Positions 26,325 through 36,700 of a stretch of DNA of 64,000 nucleotides are shown piece after piece (the first letter of the stretch is position 1; every line of letters begins with the position of its first letter). Origin of the DNA: Aquimarina mytili (GTDB lineage: Bacteria; Bacteroidota; Bacteroidia; Flavobacteriales; Flavobacteriaceae). Both the position numbers and the translations under genes were made by a program. The stretch is from contig NZ_JAERQJ010000001.1 of assembly GCF_016735115.1 (NCBI RefSeq), positions 372,001 to 436,000 of the forward strand, in the 5' to 3' direction. Under the pieces are notes generated by a model. That model did not search any database. It worked only from the letters and a program-made list of their open reading frames with translations, and had not been told where the DNA came from.

Positions 26325-29300
26325 ATGAGAACTAATTTTCTAAAATTGATACTTTTCTTGTTTACCATTATAGGGAGCGCACAGGTTGATCAAGTATCTG
26401 TTGTTAATGATAGCAAAGGGATAAAATTGGTAGTCAACGGAAAAGATTTTATGGTCAATGGGGTAAATTGGGATTATGTTCCAATTGGTACCACAATTAC
26501 TGACCCTGGTATTTGGGCTAAGTCCGATGATATCATTAAAGCAGCCATAGATGGCGAAATGTCCTTATTAAGGAATATGGGTGTTAATGCTATTCGTACC
26601 TATAACCTTAAACCCAAGTGGATTCAATACATCTACGAAAATTATGGTATTTACACCATGCTCAATATTACTTTTGGAGCCTATGGGCTTACTATAAATG
26701 GTGCCTGGGTACCACAAACCGATTATGCAGATCCTGACACAAGAAAAGTGTTAATGGAAGAAGCCAGAGATATGGCTAATACGTATAAAAATACACCAGG
26801 GTTACTTTTATACATGATTGGTAATGAAAACAATTATCACTTATCATGGACTGGCGCAGAAACAGAAGATATCCCAATTAATGATACCAGTTCGGGTATT
26901 AAACTGGCAGCTAGAGCATTGTATAAAGCATTTAATGATGCAGCAAAAGAGGTAAAAGCTATAGATCAATCACATCCGGTTGCAATATGCAATGGAGATC
27001 TATTATATGCAGATATCGTAAAAGAAGAATGTACGGATATTGATATTTATGGTACTAATATGTATCGCGGTATTTCGTTTGGAGATGCCTTTCAAAGGGT
27101 TAGAGACGAATTAGGTTTGCCAATTCTTTTTGCAGAGTTTGGTGCTGATGCTTTCAATGCTAGAGATAATCAAGAAGATCAATATTCTCAGGCATACTAT
27201 AACTTAGGAAATTGGAAAGAGATTTATGAAAATGCATCAGGACTAGGTAGAGCGGGAAACTCAATTGGAGGATTTACTTTTCAATTTAGTGACGGTTGGT
27301 GGAAATATAAACAAACCGAAAACTTAGAGGTTCATGATAATGCAGCTTCTTGGTCTAACGGAGGGTATAATAGAGATCAAGCAAAAAAGGATGATAATAA
27401 TATGAACGAAGAGTGGTTCGGTATTTGTGCCAAAGGGCCAACCAACGAAAGAGGACTCTACGAATTATATCCGCGTGCCGCCTACTATGCTTTAAAAGAA
27501 GCTCATCGACTTAACCCATATGAAAGTGGAATGACACTTGATTTTATGGATAATTATTTTGACAACATTCAAATAATGGATGCCATGTTGAGAGCCAGAG
27601 GGGATAAAGCAGCTTTAGAAGCTGAAAGTGGAGGGAAAATAAGATTAAGTCAACTAAGAGCAGAATTCACTACGTTTAATACCGGCGGGACCTTGATCAC
27701 AACTCCAGAAAATGAAGATCCAAACGCAAATGTATTTCCAAATCAATTAGGTTTTGATCACATGCAATCCTATTACATAGGGGTAGAAGGAAAACCTTCA
27801 CCAAGTATGCGAGCTAATGTTAATTTTAATATCCTAGGCAATGTTGCCGAGAACCCGATTAATGAATTGTTTTATGAAAGTGTAGGTAGACCGGTTGTAG
27901 TTCAAGGCGTGGAAGGAGGAAACGATTTAGATGTTGAAATAGCCGATTTTAATAGATTACGTGTTTATAATGCAGAATACGAATGGAACACTAAAATTGC
28001 CGATATAAAAGGATTCTATAGGACCGGACATTACCATTGGGGTTACGAAGGTGATTTTTTTGGGCTATATCCAGAGGCTAACTATGGTCCTAATTTAGAT
28101 ATTTATAATGGTGAAATTTTAGGTATGGAGCTGAATGGGAAAGGCAGTCTAAACGGTTTGAAAGCTGCATTTGGCCCTCAAATATGGTGGGGAGCTAATC
28201 CAACAGCTTTGCTAAAATATAGTACCAAGATAAAGAAATTTGATATTACGGGTATTTACCATAGAGATTTTGATACAGATATAGAGTTAGATGAAAGTGG
28301 TAGTCGAATCTTGGATGCAAATCAGGTTAGAAGTGGTGTAATTCCCCCCTGGCCAACAGAAAGAGCCACTTTGGTGGTAGAAAGAGATTTTGGACCGTTA
28401 GGAATTATACTTGGAGGTATATGGGCGGGTAATCCGCTAAACGGTATTACGTATCAGGATGTAAGAGGTGAAACAGGAAACTATGTAGTATATCAAGATA
28501 AGATAAATAGCGAAGATAACTGGGGCGCTAAAGCTAGGGTTACATTTTCAAAAGGAAAGTTTAATTGGTATGCTCTAGGTGGTATCACAGGCTTGGTAGC
28601 CAATGGGGGAGTTGATCAAACGCAATCATTTGCCGGGTGGAAACTAAAAGATAATGGTAGTGGAAACCAAAATAGTTTTCTAACAGGTTTTACATATACT
28701 ATAGGAGATTTTCAAATAGCACCAAACTTTTTATGGCAAGAACCATTAGTAGATGCGATACCAAATGATGTTGGAGGGGCGGGAAGATTAAGAAACATAC
28801 TTGTAGATCCTTTTGTAGTAAGAGCGAACAGAAAAACAACAGCTGGAGAATTATTATTGACCTATGATCCAACCCCTGGATCATGGTTTTATCAATGGGA
28901 TAATGATAGATCTGAAGATGCTAAACTTGCGTTTAATTTAGGATTCGTGTATTGGCACCTTCCAACTACAATGGATGCACATATTGGTTTTTTAGCAGAC
29001 CGTACCATATTTGCTTTCCCTAATTCTGTACCGGCTAGAGATTTATGGGAAGTTAATTCACGTATCGTATCTAAGATAAGCCCAGATTTGGGACTAATAA
29101 CAAAGTTATTTGCGGGTAATGGACAAGCCAATGGTAGCGATCCCAGAGAAATCGATAGAATTGGAGGTGATATTCGGGTTATCTATAAAAAGTGGATGTT
29201 TCAGCATACTTTTCAAATAAATGATTGGGGGCCGTATGATTATCATCGAGATTTTAACCTAACATATCCAGTGCAATTAATGCTGGATATATCGACATCT

Positions 29301-29510
29301 ATCGGTAAACCAGACTGGTTTGTGCTACCAAGCACCAGAATAGGGATTCGTGGTACCTGGCGTTCATTAAATGAGTTTTCTCCAAGGTATTCACCAACAG
29401 CAGTACCGCCAAATACATTTCCCCCAGAACCGATATTAAGTCCGGTTGGATTTGACGATGGTAACGAATGGGAAATAAGAACATATATACACATTAACAT
29501 AGGAAAATAA
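26325..29510 (+). CDS. Clan GH-A glycoside hydrolase domain fused to a probable outer-membrane beta-barrel
   Basis: A 1061-residue exported protein (signal peptide 1-19, ending GSAQ). Residues about 30-400 form a (beta/alpha)8 barrel of the GH2/GH72-like type: GKDFMVNGVNWDY starts it, IGNENN carries the acid/base (Glu168) and FAEFGADAF the nucleophile (Glu271). From about residue 440 to the end the sequence changes to long alternating strands with polar turns and many aromatic residues (for example RTGHYHWGYEGDFFG, NWYALGGITG, MFQHTFQINDWGPYD), ending YIHINIGK, which is how outer-membrane barrels look. The protein would therefore tether a beta-glucan-active enzyme to a pore. It is the first gene of the glucan operon, four bases before the next, at the place where SusC normally stands. 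The enzyme family and the pore function are inferred; a transglycosylase (glucanosyltransferase) activity is possible. Confidence 0.75.
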   Translation: MRTNFLKLILFLFTIIGSAQVDQVSVVNDSKGIKLVVNGKDFMVNGVNWDYVPIGTTITDPGIWAKSDDIIKAAIDGEMSLLRNMGVNAIRTYNLKPKWIQYIYENYGIYTMLNITFGAYGLTINGAWVPQTDYADPDTRKVLMEEARDMANTYKNTPGLLLYMIGNENNYHLSWTGAETEDIPINDTSSGIKLAARALYKAFNDAAKEVKAIDQSHPVAICNGDLLYADIVKEECTDIDIYGTNMYRGISFGDAFQRVRDELGLPILFAEFGADAFNARDNQEDQYSQAYYNLGNWKEIYENASGLGRAGNSIGGFTFQFSDGWWKYKQTENLEVHDNAASWSNGGYNRDQAKKDDNNMNEEWFGICAKGPTNERGLYELYPRAAYYALKEAHRLNPYESGMTLDFMDNYFDNIQIMDAMLRARGDKAALEAESGGKIRLSQLRAEFTTFNTGGTLITTPENEDPNANVFPNQLGFDHMQSYYIGVEGKPSPSMRANVNFNILGNVAENPINELFYESVGRPVVVQGVEGGNDLDVEIADFNRLRVYNAEYEWNTKIADIKGFYRTGHYHWGYEGDFFGLYPEANYGPNLDIYNGEILGMELNGKGSLNGLKAAFGPQIWWGANPTALLKYSTKIKKFDITGIYHRDFDTDIELDESGSRILDANQVRSGVIPPWPTERATLVVERDFGPLGIILGGIWAGNPLNGITYQDVRGETGNYVVYQDKINSEDNWGAKARVTFSKGKFNWYALGGITGLVANGGVDQTQSFAGWKLKDNGSGNQNSFLTGFTYTIGDFQIAPNFLWQEPLVDAIPNDVGGAGRLRNILVDPFVVRANRKTTAGELLLTYDPTPGSWFYQWDNDRSEDAKLAFNLGFVYWHLPTTMDAHIGFLADRTIFAFPNSVPARDLWEVNSRIVSKISPDLGLITKLFAGNGQANGSDPREIDRIGGDIRVIYKKWMFQHTFQINDWGPYDYHRDFNLTYPVQLMLDISTSIGKPDWFVLPSTRIGIRGTWRSLNEFSPRYSPTAVPPNTFPPEPILSPVGFDDGNEWEIRTYIHINIGK

Positions 29511-29514
29511 TACA

Positions 29515-30975
29515 ATGGAAACGAAGAATAGAAAACATATCAATTTGAAAACCATATTCTCCTTAGCATTGGTTTTAATACTACTATCTAGTTGTGAGAG
29601 AGATCTTTCAGACGATGCAGTATTTGCAACTTTTCCAAATACCGCCGACATTTTTACGGATAGCCCAGTAGGTCTTACAGATGAATTTTTTAAGTCGTTT
29701 GACCCTGCACTTGGGGCTAACCCAGAAGCCTTTGGTACCGATGATAACGTAGCCTATGAAGGATCCTCTTCTATAAGAATTGATGTACCAGCTCCAAATG
29801 ACCCAAACGGAAGTTTTGTAGGAGGGATATTTCTTGACAGAGGAGAAGGAAGGGATTTAACAGGGTATACAGCCTTATCTTTTTGGGCTAGGGGATCTAC
29901 CACTGCAACTATTGGTCTAGTTGGCTTTGGGACTGATTTTGAAGAGAATAAATTTGCGGTTGAAAGACCAAATATTCAGCTATCCACAGATTGGCGAAAA
30001 TACATTGTGCCAATTCCAGACCCTTCAAAATTAGTACAAGAGAGAGGGATGTTTGTTTTCTCTGCAGGAGGCTTAGACGTAATCGATTCAGAACCTAACG
30101 GAAATGAGATTGGCTTTACTTTTTGGATGGATGAATTACGATTTGAGAACTTAGGTACAATAGCTCAGTTAAGACCAGCTATATTTTCTGGAGAAAATTT
30201 GACAGAGCAAGGTTTTACGGGAACTGTTTTACCAATTGTTGGTTTAGAAGCCACCTTTAATGCGCCTACCGGGCAAGATATTACGGTTGTACCAGCACCT
30301 AGTTATTTTGATTTTTCGTCCTCTGATATTAATGTGGCCTTTGTTAATGAACTTGGATTGATTGAAATTGTTGGTGAAGGTACAACAACCATTACGGCAC
30401 AACTTGATGGTGTTTTAGCAGAAGGATCTTTGAACTTAGATGTACTTGGTAGTTTTGATGGCGCAGAAACGCCTCCAGCAAGAGATCCTGGAGATGTTAT
30501 ATCAATATTTAGTGATGCATATACGAGTGTTAATAATTTGAATCTTGCCGTGTTTAATGATGAAAACGTACAGGTCCAAACACAAAACTTCAATGGGGAT
30601 CAGATTGTTACTTATGACAATTTAACCTTTGTAGGACTTGGCTGGGAAGGTACAAATGATGTATCCGGTATGACACACCTGCATGTAGATGTACAATTGA
30701 GTAGTTCTGCAGCCCCATCTCTCACGGTTCAATTAATTGACTTTGGTGCAGACAACTCTGATGGTGGTGGAGACGATACAGGAGGTGGATTTACTATACC
30801 AAGCTCAGATCTAATTGAAGGCACCTGGGTTGGTGTAGACATACCTATAAATGCCTTTACAGAAGCAACGGCAGTTTTCCCTGGTTCTCCTAATTTAAAT
30901 AATATAGCAAGAGTTGCTCTTGTGTCAAATGGCAGTTCTTTTATAATTGATAATATATACTTCTACAGAGAATAA
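29515..30975 (+). CDS. Surface glycan-binding lipoprotein with carbohydrate-binding and Ig-like domains
   Basis: A 486-residue lipoprotein (LLSSC, Cys27). Residues about 60-215 look like a beta-sandwich carbohydrate-binding module (GYTALSFWARGS, WRKYIVPIPDPSK, FWMDELRFEN). Residues 225-310 resemble a bacterial Ig-like (BIG2) domain, and the last 160 residues form a second sandwich ending SFIIDNIYFYRE. No catalytic motif is visible. The position, one gene after the enzyme-barrel fusion, fits a SusE/SusF-like glycan-binding protein that holds beta-glucan at the cell surface. Confidence 0.75.
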   Translation: METKNRKHINLKTIFSLALVLILLSSCERDLSDDAVFATFPNTADIFTDSPVGLTDEFFKSFDPALGANPEAFGTDDNVAYEGSSSIRIDVPAPNDPNGSFVGGIFLDRGEGRDLTGYTALSFWARGSTTATIGLVGFGTDFEENKFAVERPNIQLSTDWRKYIVPIPDPSKLVQERGMFVFSAGGLDVIDSEPNGNEIGFTFWMDELRFENLGTIAQLRPAIFSGENLTEQGFTGTVLPIVGLEATFNAPTGQDITVVPAPSYFDFSSSDINVAFVNELGLIEIVGEGTTTITAQLDGVLAEGSLNLDVLGSFDGAETPPARDPGDVISIFSDAYTSVNNLNLAVFNDENVQVQTQNFNGDQIVTYDNLTFVGLGWEGTNDVSGMTHLHVDVQLSSSAAPSLTVQLIDFGADNSDGGGDDTGGGFTIPSSDLIEGTWVGVDIPINAFTEATAVFPGSPNLNNIARVALVSNGSSFIIDNIYFYRE

Positions 30976-30987
30976 AAAATTAAAAAA

Positions 30988-31830
30988 ATGAATAAGAATA
31001 TAAATACGATAATTGGATTTCTGTTTATTTCCTGCCTTTTTATTACAGGTTGTGGGACCGATGATACTCAAAACGTGGCCACTCTCAATAGTTTAGTGGC
31101 AGAAGATAATTTTGATGTAGATGGCCAGATTGACACCTCTTTTTGGAATTTTGACATTGGTGATGGCTCAGAACAAGGTATTCCTGGATGGGGAAATAAT
31201 GAGCTGCAATTCTATACCGATAGACCTGAAAACGTTACTGTTGAGAACGGTTTTTTATTGATCACCGCTCGAGAAGAGAATTTTAATGGGGCACAATATA
31301 CCTCTGCAAGATTACAAACCAAAGGAAAAATTCAACAACGCTATGGTCGTTTTGAGGCGCGCATACGCCTACCTTTTGGTCAAGGAATGTGGCCGGCCTT
31401 TTGGTTGTTGGGTGATGATAGTGATGGTGGCGTTTGGCCACAGATAGGAGAGATAGATATTATGGAGAACACAGGGGATGCACCAACAAAAATATTTGGT
31501 ACTGTACATGGGCCAGGGTACTCTGGTGGAAATTCCATATCAAAAACGTACGCCTTAGAGAATAATAGGGTGGATACCGGCTTCCATATATATGGCATAG
31601 AATGGGGTCCAAACTACATCAACTATTATGTAGATAACGCATTGTATTACCAAATAACTCCTGAAGATGTGGATGAAGAAACTGATGGAGAGGGTGAATG
31701 GGTATTCAACGATAGGCCGTTCTACATTATTTTAAATCTGGCTGTTGGAGGTAACTTGCCAGGACCACCCAATGCAGAAACAGTCTTTCCGCAGACCATG
31801 GTGGTAGACTATGTACGTGTATATCAATAA
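30988..31830 (+). CDS. GH16 endo-beta-1,3-glucanase (laminarinase)
   Basis: A 280-residue lipoprotein (ITGC, Cys22) consisting of one GH16 domain. The catalytic signature GEIDIMENTG gives nucleophile Glu155, assisting Asp157 and acid/base Glu160. Flanking substrate motifs RYGRFEARIRLP and GMWPAFWLLG are those of bacterial laminarinases (GH16_3-like), and NLAVGGNLPG lies near the end. It cuts internal beta-1,3 bonds in laminarin and related glucans outside the cell. It lies 12 bases after the glycan-binding lipoprotein gene in the same operon. Confidence 0.92.
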   Translation: MNKNINTIIGFLFISCLFITGCGTDDTQNVATLNSLVAEDNFDVDGQIDTSFWNFDIGDGSEQGIPGWGNNELQFYTDRPENVTVENGFLLITAREENFNGAQYTSARLQTKGKIQQRYGRFEARIRLPFGQGMWPAFWLLGDDSDGGVWPQIGEIDIMENTGDAPTKIFGTVHGPGYSGGNSISKTYALENNRVDTGFHIYGIEWGPNYINYYVDNALYYQITPEDVDEETDGEGEWVFNDRPFYIILNLAVGGNLPGPPNAETVFPQTMVVDYVRVYQ

Positions 31831-31862
31831 CGAAAACAAATCAATTTAATTAATAAAAAATC

Positions 31863-33665
31863 ATGGGACGATTTATCAAAAAAAGTAAGGGAGTTTGGCT
31901 TTTGGTAGTAGTTATAACCTTTTTTGGTTGTGAGGATGATGATGACGCTAACTTACCACAAGTTCTTGCGAGTTTTGCTCAAACTATAAATGAAGATACA
32001 GGCAGGGTTTCATTTTTAAACCTTTCTGAAAATGCGGATAGGTATACTTGGGACTTCGGTGATGGTACAACGTCTACCGAAATTAATCCAATCAAGACAT
32101 TTCCGACAGGGAGTTATACGGTTGTACTTACCGCCAAAAATACTGCGGGGGCTGAAAATACCTTTGAAGATGATATATTTATAAACATCCCTCTTCCAAT
32201 AACACTACCTGTTAGTTTTGATGACACTAATGTAGATTACGAGGTAAGTACATTTGGTGGCGCAGCATTTGCAATTGTAGAGAATCCAGATCCAACAGGG
32301 GCAAATCCTGATGTGTCTAATGTAGGTGAAATCACGAATAGTGGAGCTGTTTTTGAAGGCTTTTTCTTTAGTTTAGGAGATCCAATAGATTTAACGGAGC
32401 AAAAATCTGTAAAAGCTCTTTTCTGGTCAGATACTCCTATAGATGTTTTACTCAAACTAGAAGACGGAACCGGTCCTGATGTCGAAACTACTGCAAGTCA
32501 TGGAGGGACAGGTTGGGAAGAAATTTATTTTACATTCAATTCATCAGATGGATTTTCAAGATTTACAATGTTTGTAGATGGTCCTGGTACAGCAGCGGGT
32601 ACTTTCTATGTAGATGATATAGAACAGGTTTCGGGGATGGTTGCAGATCCATGCACTCCAGAAACCAGTCAATCATTAGATGCATCAGATTTTAATTTAA
32701 CATTCCAAACAGATCCAACGGCAAGTATAAGTTCATTTGATGCGGGTCTATCATGGGTTGATAATCCGGATTTTGATAACAACGTGAATAAATCGTGTAA
32801 AGTAGGTCAGATTGATAGATCTGGAGCAGCATTATTTGCCAATAACCAAATTGATTTCACAACAAAATTTGATTTTAATGCGAACGCCGGGTTTAAATTA
32901 AAGGTATGGTCTCCCAATGTAGGAACCAATGTTTTAGTAAAACTTGAGGATAAGACGAATAATATGATTAATGTAGAAGTGGGAGCTGTAACTAGTATAG
33001 CAAGCGGTTGGGAAGAATTGACGTTTAATTTCGCAAGTAGTGAAAGTGGAAAATACGATAAAATTATATTGTTCTTTGAATTGAACACTAACACTACTGA
33101 GACCTATTTTATAGATGATTTTAGACTATTTAGTTCTGGTGGCGGAGGCGGTTGTCCTGCACCACCAGCTGGAGAGCTGTTGTCTAATGGAGGTTTTGAA
33201 GCTAATGGTGGTGATGGTGTTTGTTGGCAACTTAACGCTGGCGGCACCAATATACCAACAGTAACTAATACCGACGCCAATACCGGTACTTACTCTGTAA
33301 AAATAACGACTGGGCCTGTCCCAAATCATGTTCCAAATATTAAAATGGAGCGTTTTGCACCTAGTGTAGCTGGAAGTAAAACAATTGAAGTTTCGTTTAA
33401 GTATAAGATTACTACGGCTTTTGTTGATGGCTCAATATTACAAGTCTTAGCATTTTCAGAAAGTTCAGGAGGTGCAGTACCTCATGATTTGGGTAATGCA
33501 GCAGATACAGGAACAATAGGCGGTTGGCTTACGTACTCGCAAACATTTGTTACAGATGCTGCTGTAGACGAAGGGTTGTCATTACTTATACAAGCTACGT
33601 GTGGTGGCGCTGCTACTTGCGCTGGTGAAGTATTTATAGATGATGTCGTTGCGAAAGAACTTTAG
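31863..33665 (+). CDS. PKD and carbohydrate-binding domain lipoprotein
   Basis: A 600-residue lipoprotein (FFGC, Cys23). A PKD domain spans about residues 45-95 (RYTWDFGDGTT, GSYTVVLTAKN). It is followed by two related beta-sandwich modules (about 115-260 and 270-425), each ending with a DDI or DDF strand (TFYVDDIEQ, TYFIDDFRLF), then a GGGGG linker and a third sandwich from about 440 to 600 ending VFIDDVVAKEL. These repeats look like CBM4/22-type carbohydrate-binding domains. No catalytic residues are apparent, so it probably captures glucan at the surface alongside GH16. Confidence 0.75.
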   Translation: MGRFIKKSKGVWLLVVVITFFGCEDDDDANLPQVLASFAQTINEDTGRVSFLNLSENADRYTWDFGDGTTSTEINPIKTFPTGSYTVVLTAKNTAGAENTFEDDIFINIPLPITLPVSFDDTNVDYEVSTFGGAAFAIVENPDPTGANPDVSNVGEITNSGAVFEGFFFSLGDPIDLTEQKSVKALFWSDTPIDVLLKLEDGTGPDVETTASHGGTGWEEIYFTFNSSDGFSRFTMFVDGPGTAAGTFYVDDIEQVSGMVADPCTPETSQSLDASDFNLTFQTDPTASISSFDAGLSWVDNPDFDNNVNKSCKVGQIDRSGAALFANNQIDFTTKFDFNANAGFKLKVWSPNVGTNVLVKLEDKTNNMINVEVGAVTSIASGWEELTFNFASSESGKYDKIILFFELNTNTTETYFIDDFRLFSSGGGGGCPAPPAGELLSNGGFEANGGDGVCWQLNAGGTNIPTVTNTDANTGTYSVKITTGPVPNHVPNIKMERFAPSVAGSKTIEVSFKYKITTAFVDGSILQVLAFSESSGGAVPHDLGNAADTGTIGGWLTYSQTFVTDAAVDEGLSLLIQATCGGAATCAGEVFIDDVVAKEL

Positions 33666-33784
33666 TGTTAGTGGCCTTAATTAGAAAAAAATAGTAGTTA
33701 ATTAATATTGAATTATTAAGCAGTATGAAAAGGTCGAGATAGCAAAATCCTTTTCAAAACTAATTAAAAATTTATCATTTGATA

Positions 33785-36700
33785 ATGGAGGGTAATTTGA
33801 CCGTAATGCAAGAAATAAACCAAGACAAAAAAATAAAACTGAAACATGTAAAAATTGACGGTGAAGCGTTTTATATGATCTCTAATAGTGATCTAATGCG
33901 GCCCTTTTTTATGAGCATTGTTAGTGATTCTAATCATTGGATGTTTATCTCTAGTAATGGAGGGTTATCAGCGGGCAGAAAAGACGCAAACAATGCAATT
34001 TTTCCATATTATACCGATGATAAAATTACCGAATCGTATGATATTACAGGTAATAAATCCATTTTTAGAATACAAAAGGATGGAAAGCTATTCATATGGG
34101 AGCCCTTTTCTGAAAGGTATTCCGGGACATACCAGTATTCAAGAAATGTTTATAAAAATGCCTACGGAAACAAGGTTTTATTTGAAGAAGTACATCATGA
34201 TTTGGATTTGACATATACCTATATGTGGAGTTCGAGCAATGTATATGGTTTTGTTAAAAAAAGTACATTAATAAATAATTCTAATTCATCTCTGCATATT
34301 GAGGTATTAGATGGTTTACAAAATATTATACCCTACGGGGTTAATACTGATCTTCAGGCGATACGAAGTAATTTGGTAGATGCTTATAAAAGAAGTCAAC
34401 TTATTCAAGATAGCGGACTGGGTATTTATGCCTTAAGTGCTATTATTTTAGACCGAGCAGAACCGAGTGAAGCGTTAAAAGCGAATACAGTTTGGTCTAG
34501 TGGCTTAGAAAATCCAAAGTACCTTTTATCTTCATTACAATTGAATTCCTATAGAAATGGAAAGGAAATCGATCAGGAAATTGACATCAAAGCAGAAAAA
34601 GGCGCATATTTTGTTAATTGCGCGATTGTGTTACATGCAGAAGAACGTAAAGATTGGATAATGGTTGCTAATGTCAATCAAGGACCTTCTCAGGTAATAG
34701 AAATTTCAGAAGCAATTAAAAACGACACCAATTTAATTCAGAAAGTGTACGATGACATAGAACTTGGGATACAACGTTTAATAAACTTAGTATCTGCATC
34801 AGATGGACTTCAGTGTACTGCCGATAAAAGAAGAAATGCCAGGCACTATTCAAACACGTTATTTAATATTATGCGTGGTGGTATTTTCGATGCTAATTAT
34901 ACCATAGAAAAAAAGGATTTTATTAACTATCTGGGATTAGCTAATAAACGTGTATATCATAAGAATGAAGAACTATTAGAAAATTTTCCAGATACCTTTA
35001 CGCTTTTAGAACTTAGAGAAATAGCACATCAAAATGAAGATAAAAATTTTAGGAGACTAGCTTTAGAGTACATGCCGCTGAAGTTTAGTAGGCGTCATGG
35101 AGACCCTAGTCGTCCGTGGAATAAATTTTCAATAAATACTCGGGATGAGATCGATGGTTCTAAAATATTAGATTATGAAGGAAATTGGAGAGATATTTTT
35201 CAAAATTGGGAAGCATTAGCATATTCTTATCCAGAGTTTGTGGAAAGTATGATCCATAAATTCCTAAACGCAAGTACTTTTGATGGTTATAATCCTTATC
35301 GAATTACAAAAGGAGGTATAGACTGGGAGGTTATAGAAGAACACGATCCTTGGTCTTATATAGGGTATTGGGGAGATCATCAAATTATTTACTTATTAAA
35401 GTTTTTAGAATTTTTCCAAGATCATTACCCAAGCAGACTACAATATTTTCTTACTAAGGATTTGTTTGTGTATGCTAATGTACCTTATAAAATTAAACCT
35501 TATGAAGACCTTTTAAAAAATCCAAAAGATACCATAGATTTTGATTACGATCTTGACAGAAAGATACGAGAAGAACGTGCTGAATTGGGTGCAGATGGAG
35601 CCTTGCTAAAAGACAAAAATCATCATATTCACAAAGTGAATTTCATAGAAAAGATTTTGGCCACAACCTTAGCCAAGTTATCCAATTTTATTCCTGAAGC
35701 GGGTATTTGGTTAAATACGCAACGCCCAGAATGGAATGATGCTAATAATGCTTTGGTGGGTAATGGGGTTTCAATGGTTACACTATATTACTTAAGGCGT
35801 TTCTTTAAGTTCTTTGAAACCATTCTTGAAAATATAGAAGATAAGGACATAGAGATTTCTGAAGAACTAATAGAGTTTTATAAAAATATAAATACCACCT
35901 TCAGAAACCATGAAGGGTTTTTATCTGGTAGAATAACAGATGAAGAAAGAAGAAAAATTCTTGATGGCTTAGGAAGTGCCGGAAGTACGTATAGAACCAA
36001 AGTGTATATTGATGCTTTATCTGGTAGAAAAGAAATACTTAAGCTTGGAGACTTAAAATCTTTTATTGATCTGACCATGAAATATTTAAATCATTCTATA
36101 AATGCTAATAGGCGGGGCGATAATATGTATCATGCATATAATTTAATGACTGTAGAAAATGAAAATGAAATTTCTGTTACTCATTTAGATGAAATGCTAG
36201 AAGGTCAAGTAGCCGTTTTAAGTTCGGGTTATTTATCATCAAAAGAAAGTTTAAGCCTGTTAGACGCCATGAAGAACAGCGCTTTGTTTAGAGAAGATCA
36301 ATATAGTTATTTACTATATCCGAATAAGGAATTGCCAAAATTTACGGAAAAAAATAGTATCCCTAAAGAGTACGTGGAAAACTCAGGACTGTTAACACAA
36401 TTACTTGCAGATAACAATACACGAATCATTGAAAAAGACGTAAACGGAAATTATCATTTTAATGGAAACTTTAATAATGCCGAAAGTCTGAAACAAGAAT
36501 TAGAAAAGCTGTCGGGTAAAGGATATCATGCTCTGGTTGAAAAATATAAAGGTGTAGTATTAGAGACTTTTGAAAAAGTATTTAATCACAAAGCATTTAC
36601 CGGGCGCTCCGGAACATTTTACGGTTATGAAGGATTAGGTTCAATTTACTGGCATATGGTATCTAAATTATTATTGGCAGTACAAGAATGTTGTTTACGA

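Noticed and set aside
26243..26335. A 30-codon frame that could be a leader peptide upstream of and overlapping the first glucan gene
   Set aside because: No sequence features, no attenuator-like alternative hairpins were seen, and frames of this length are expected by chance.
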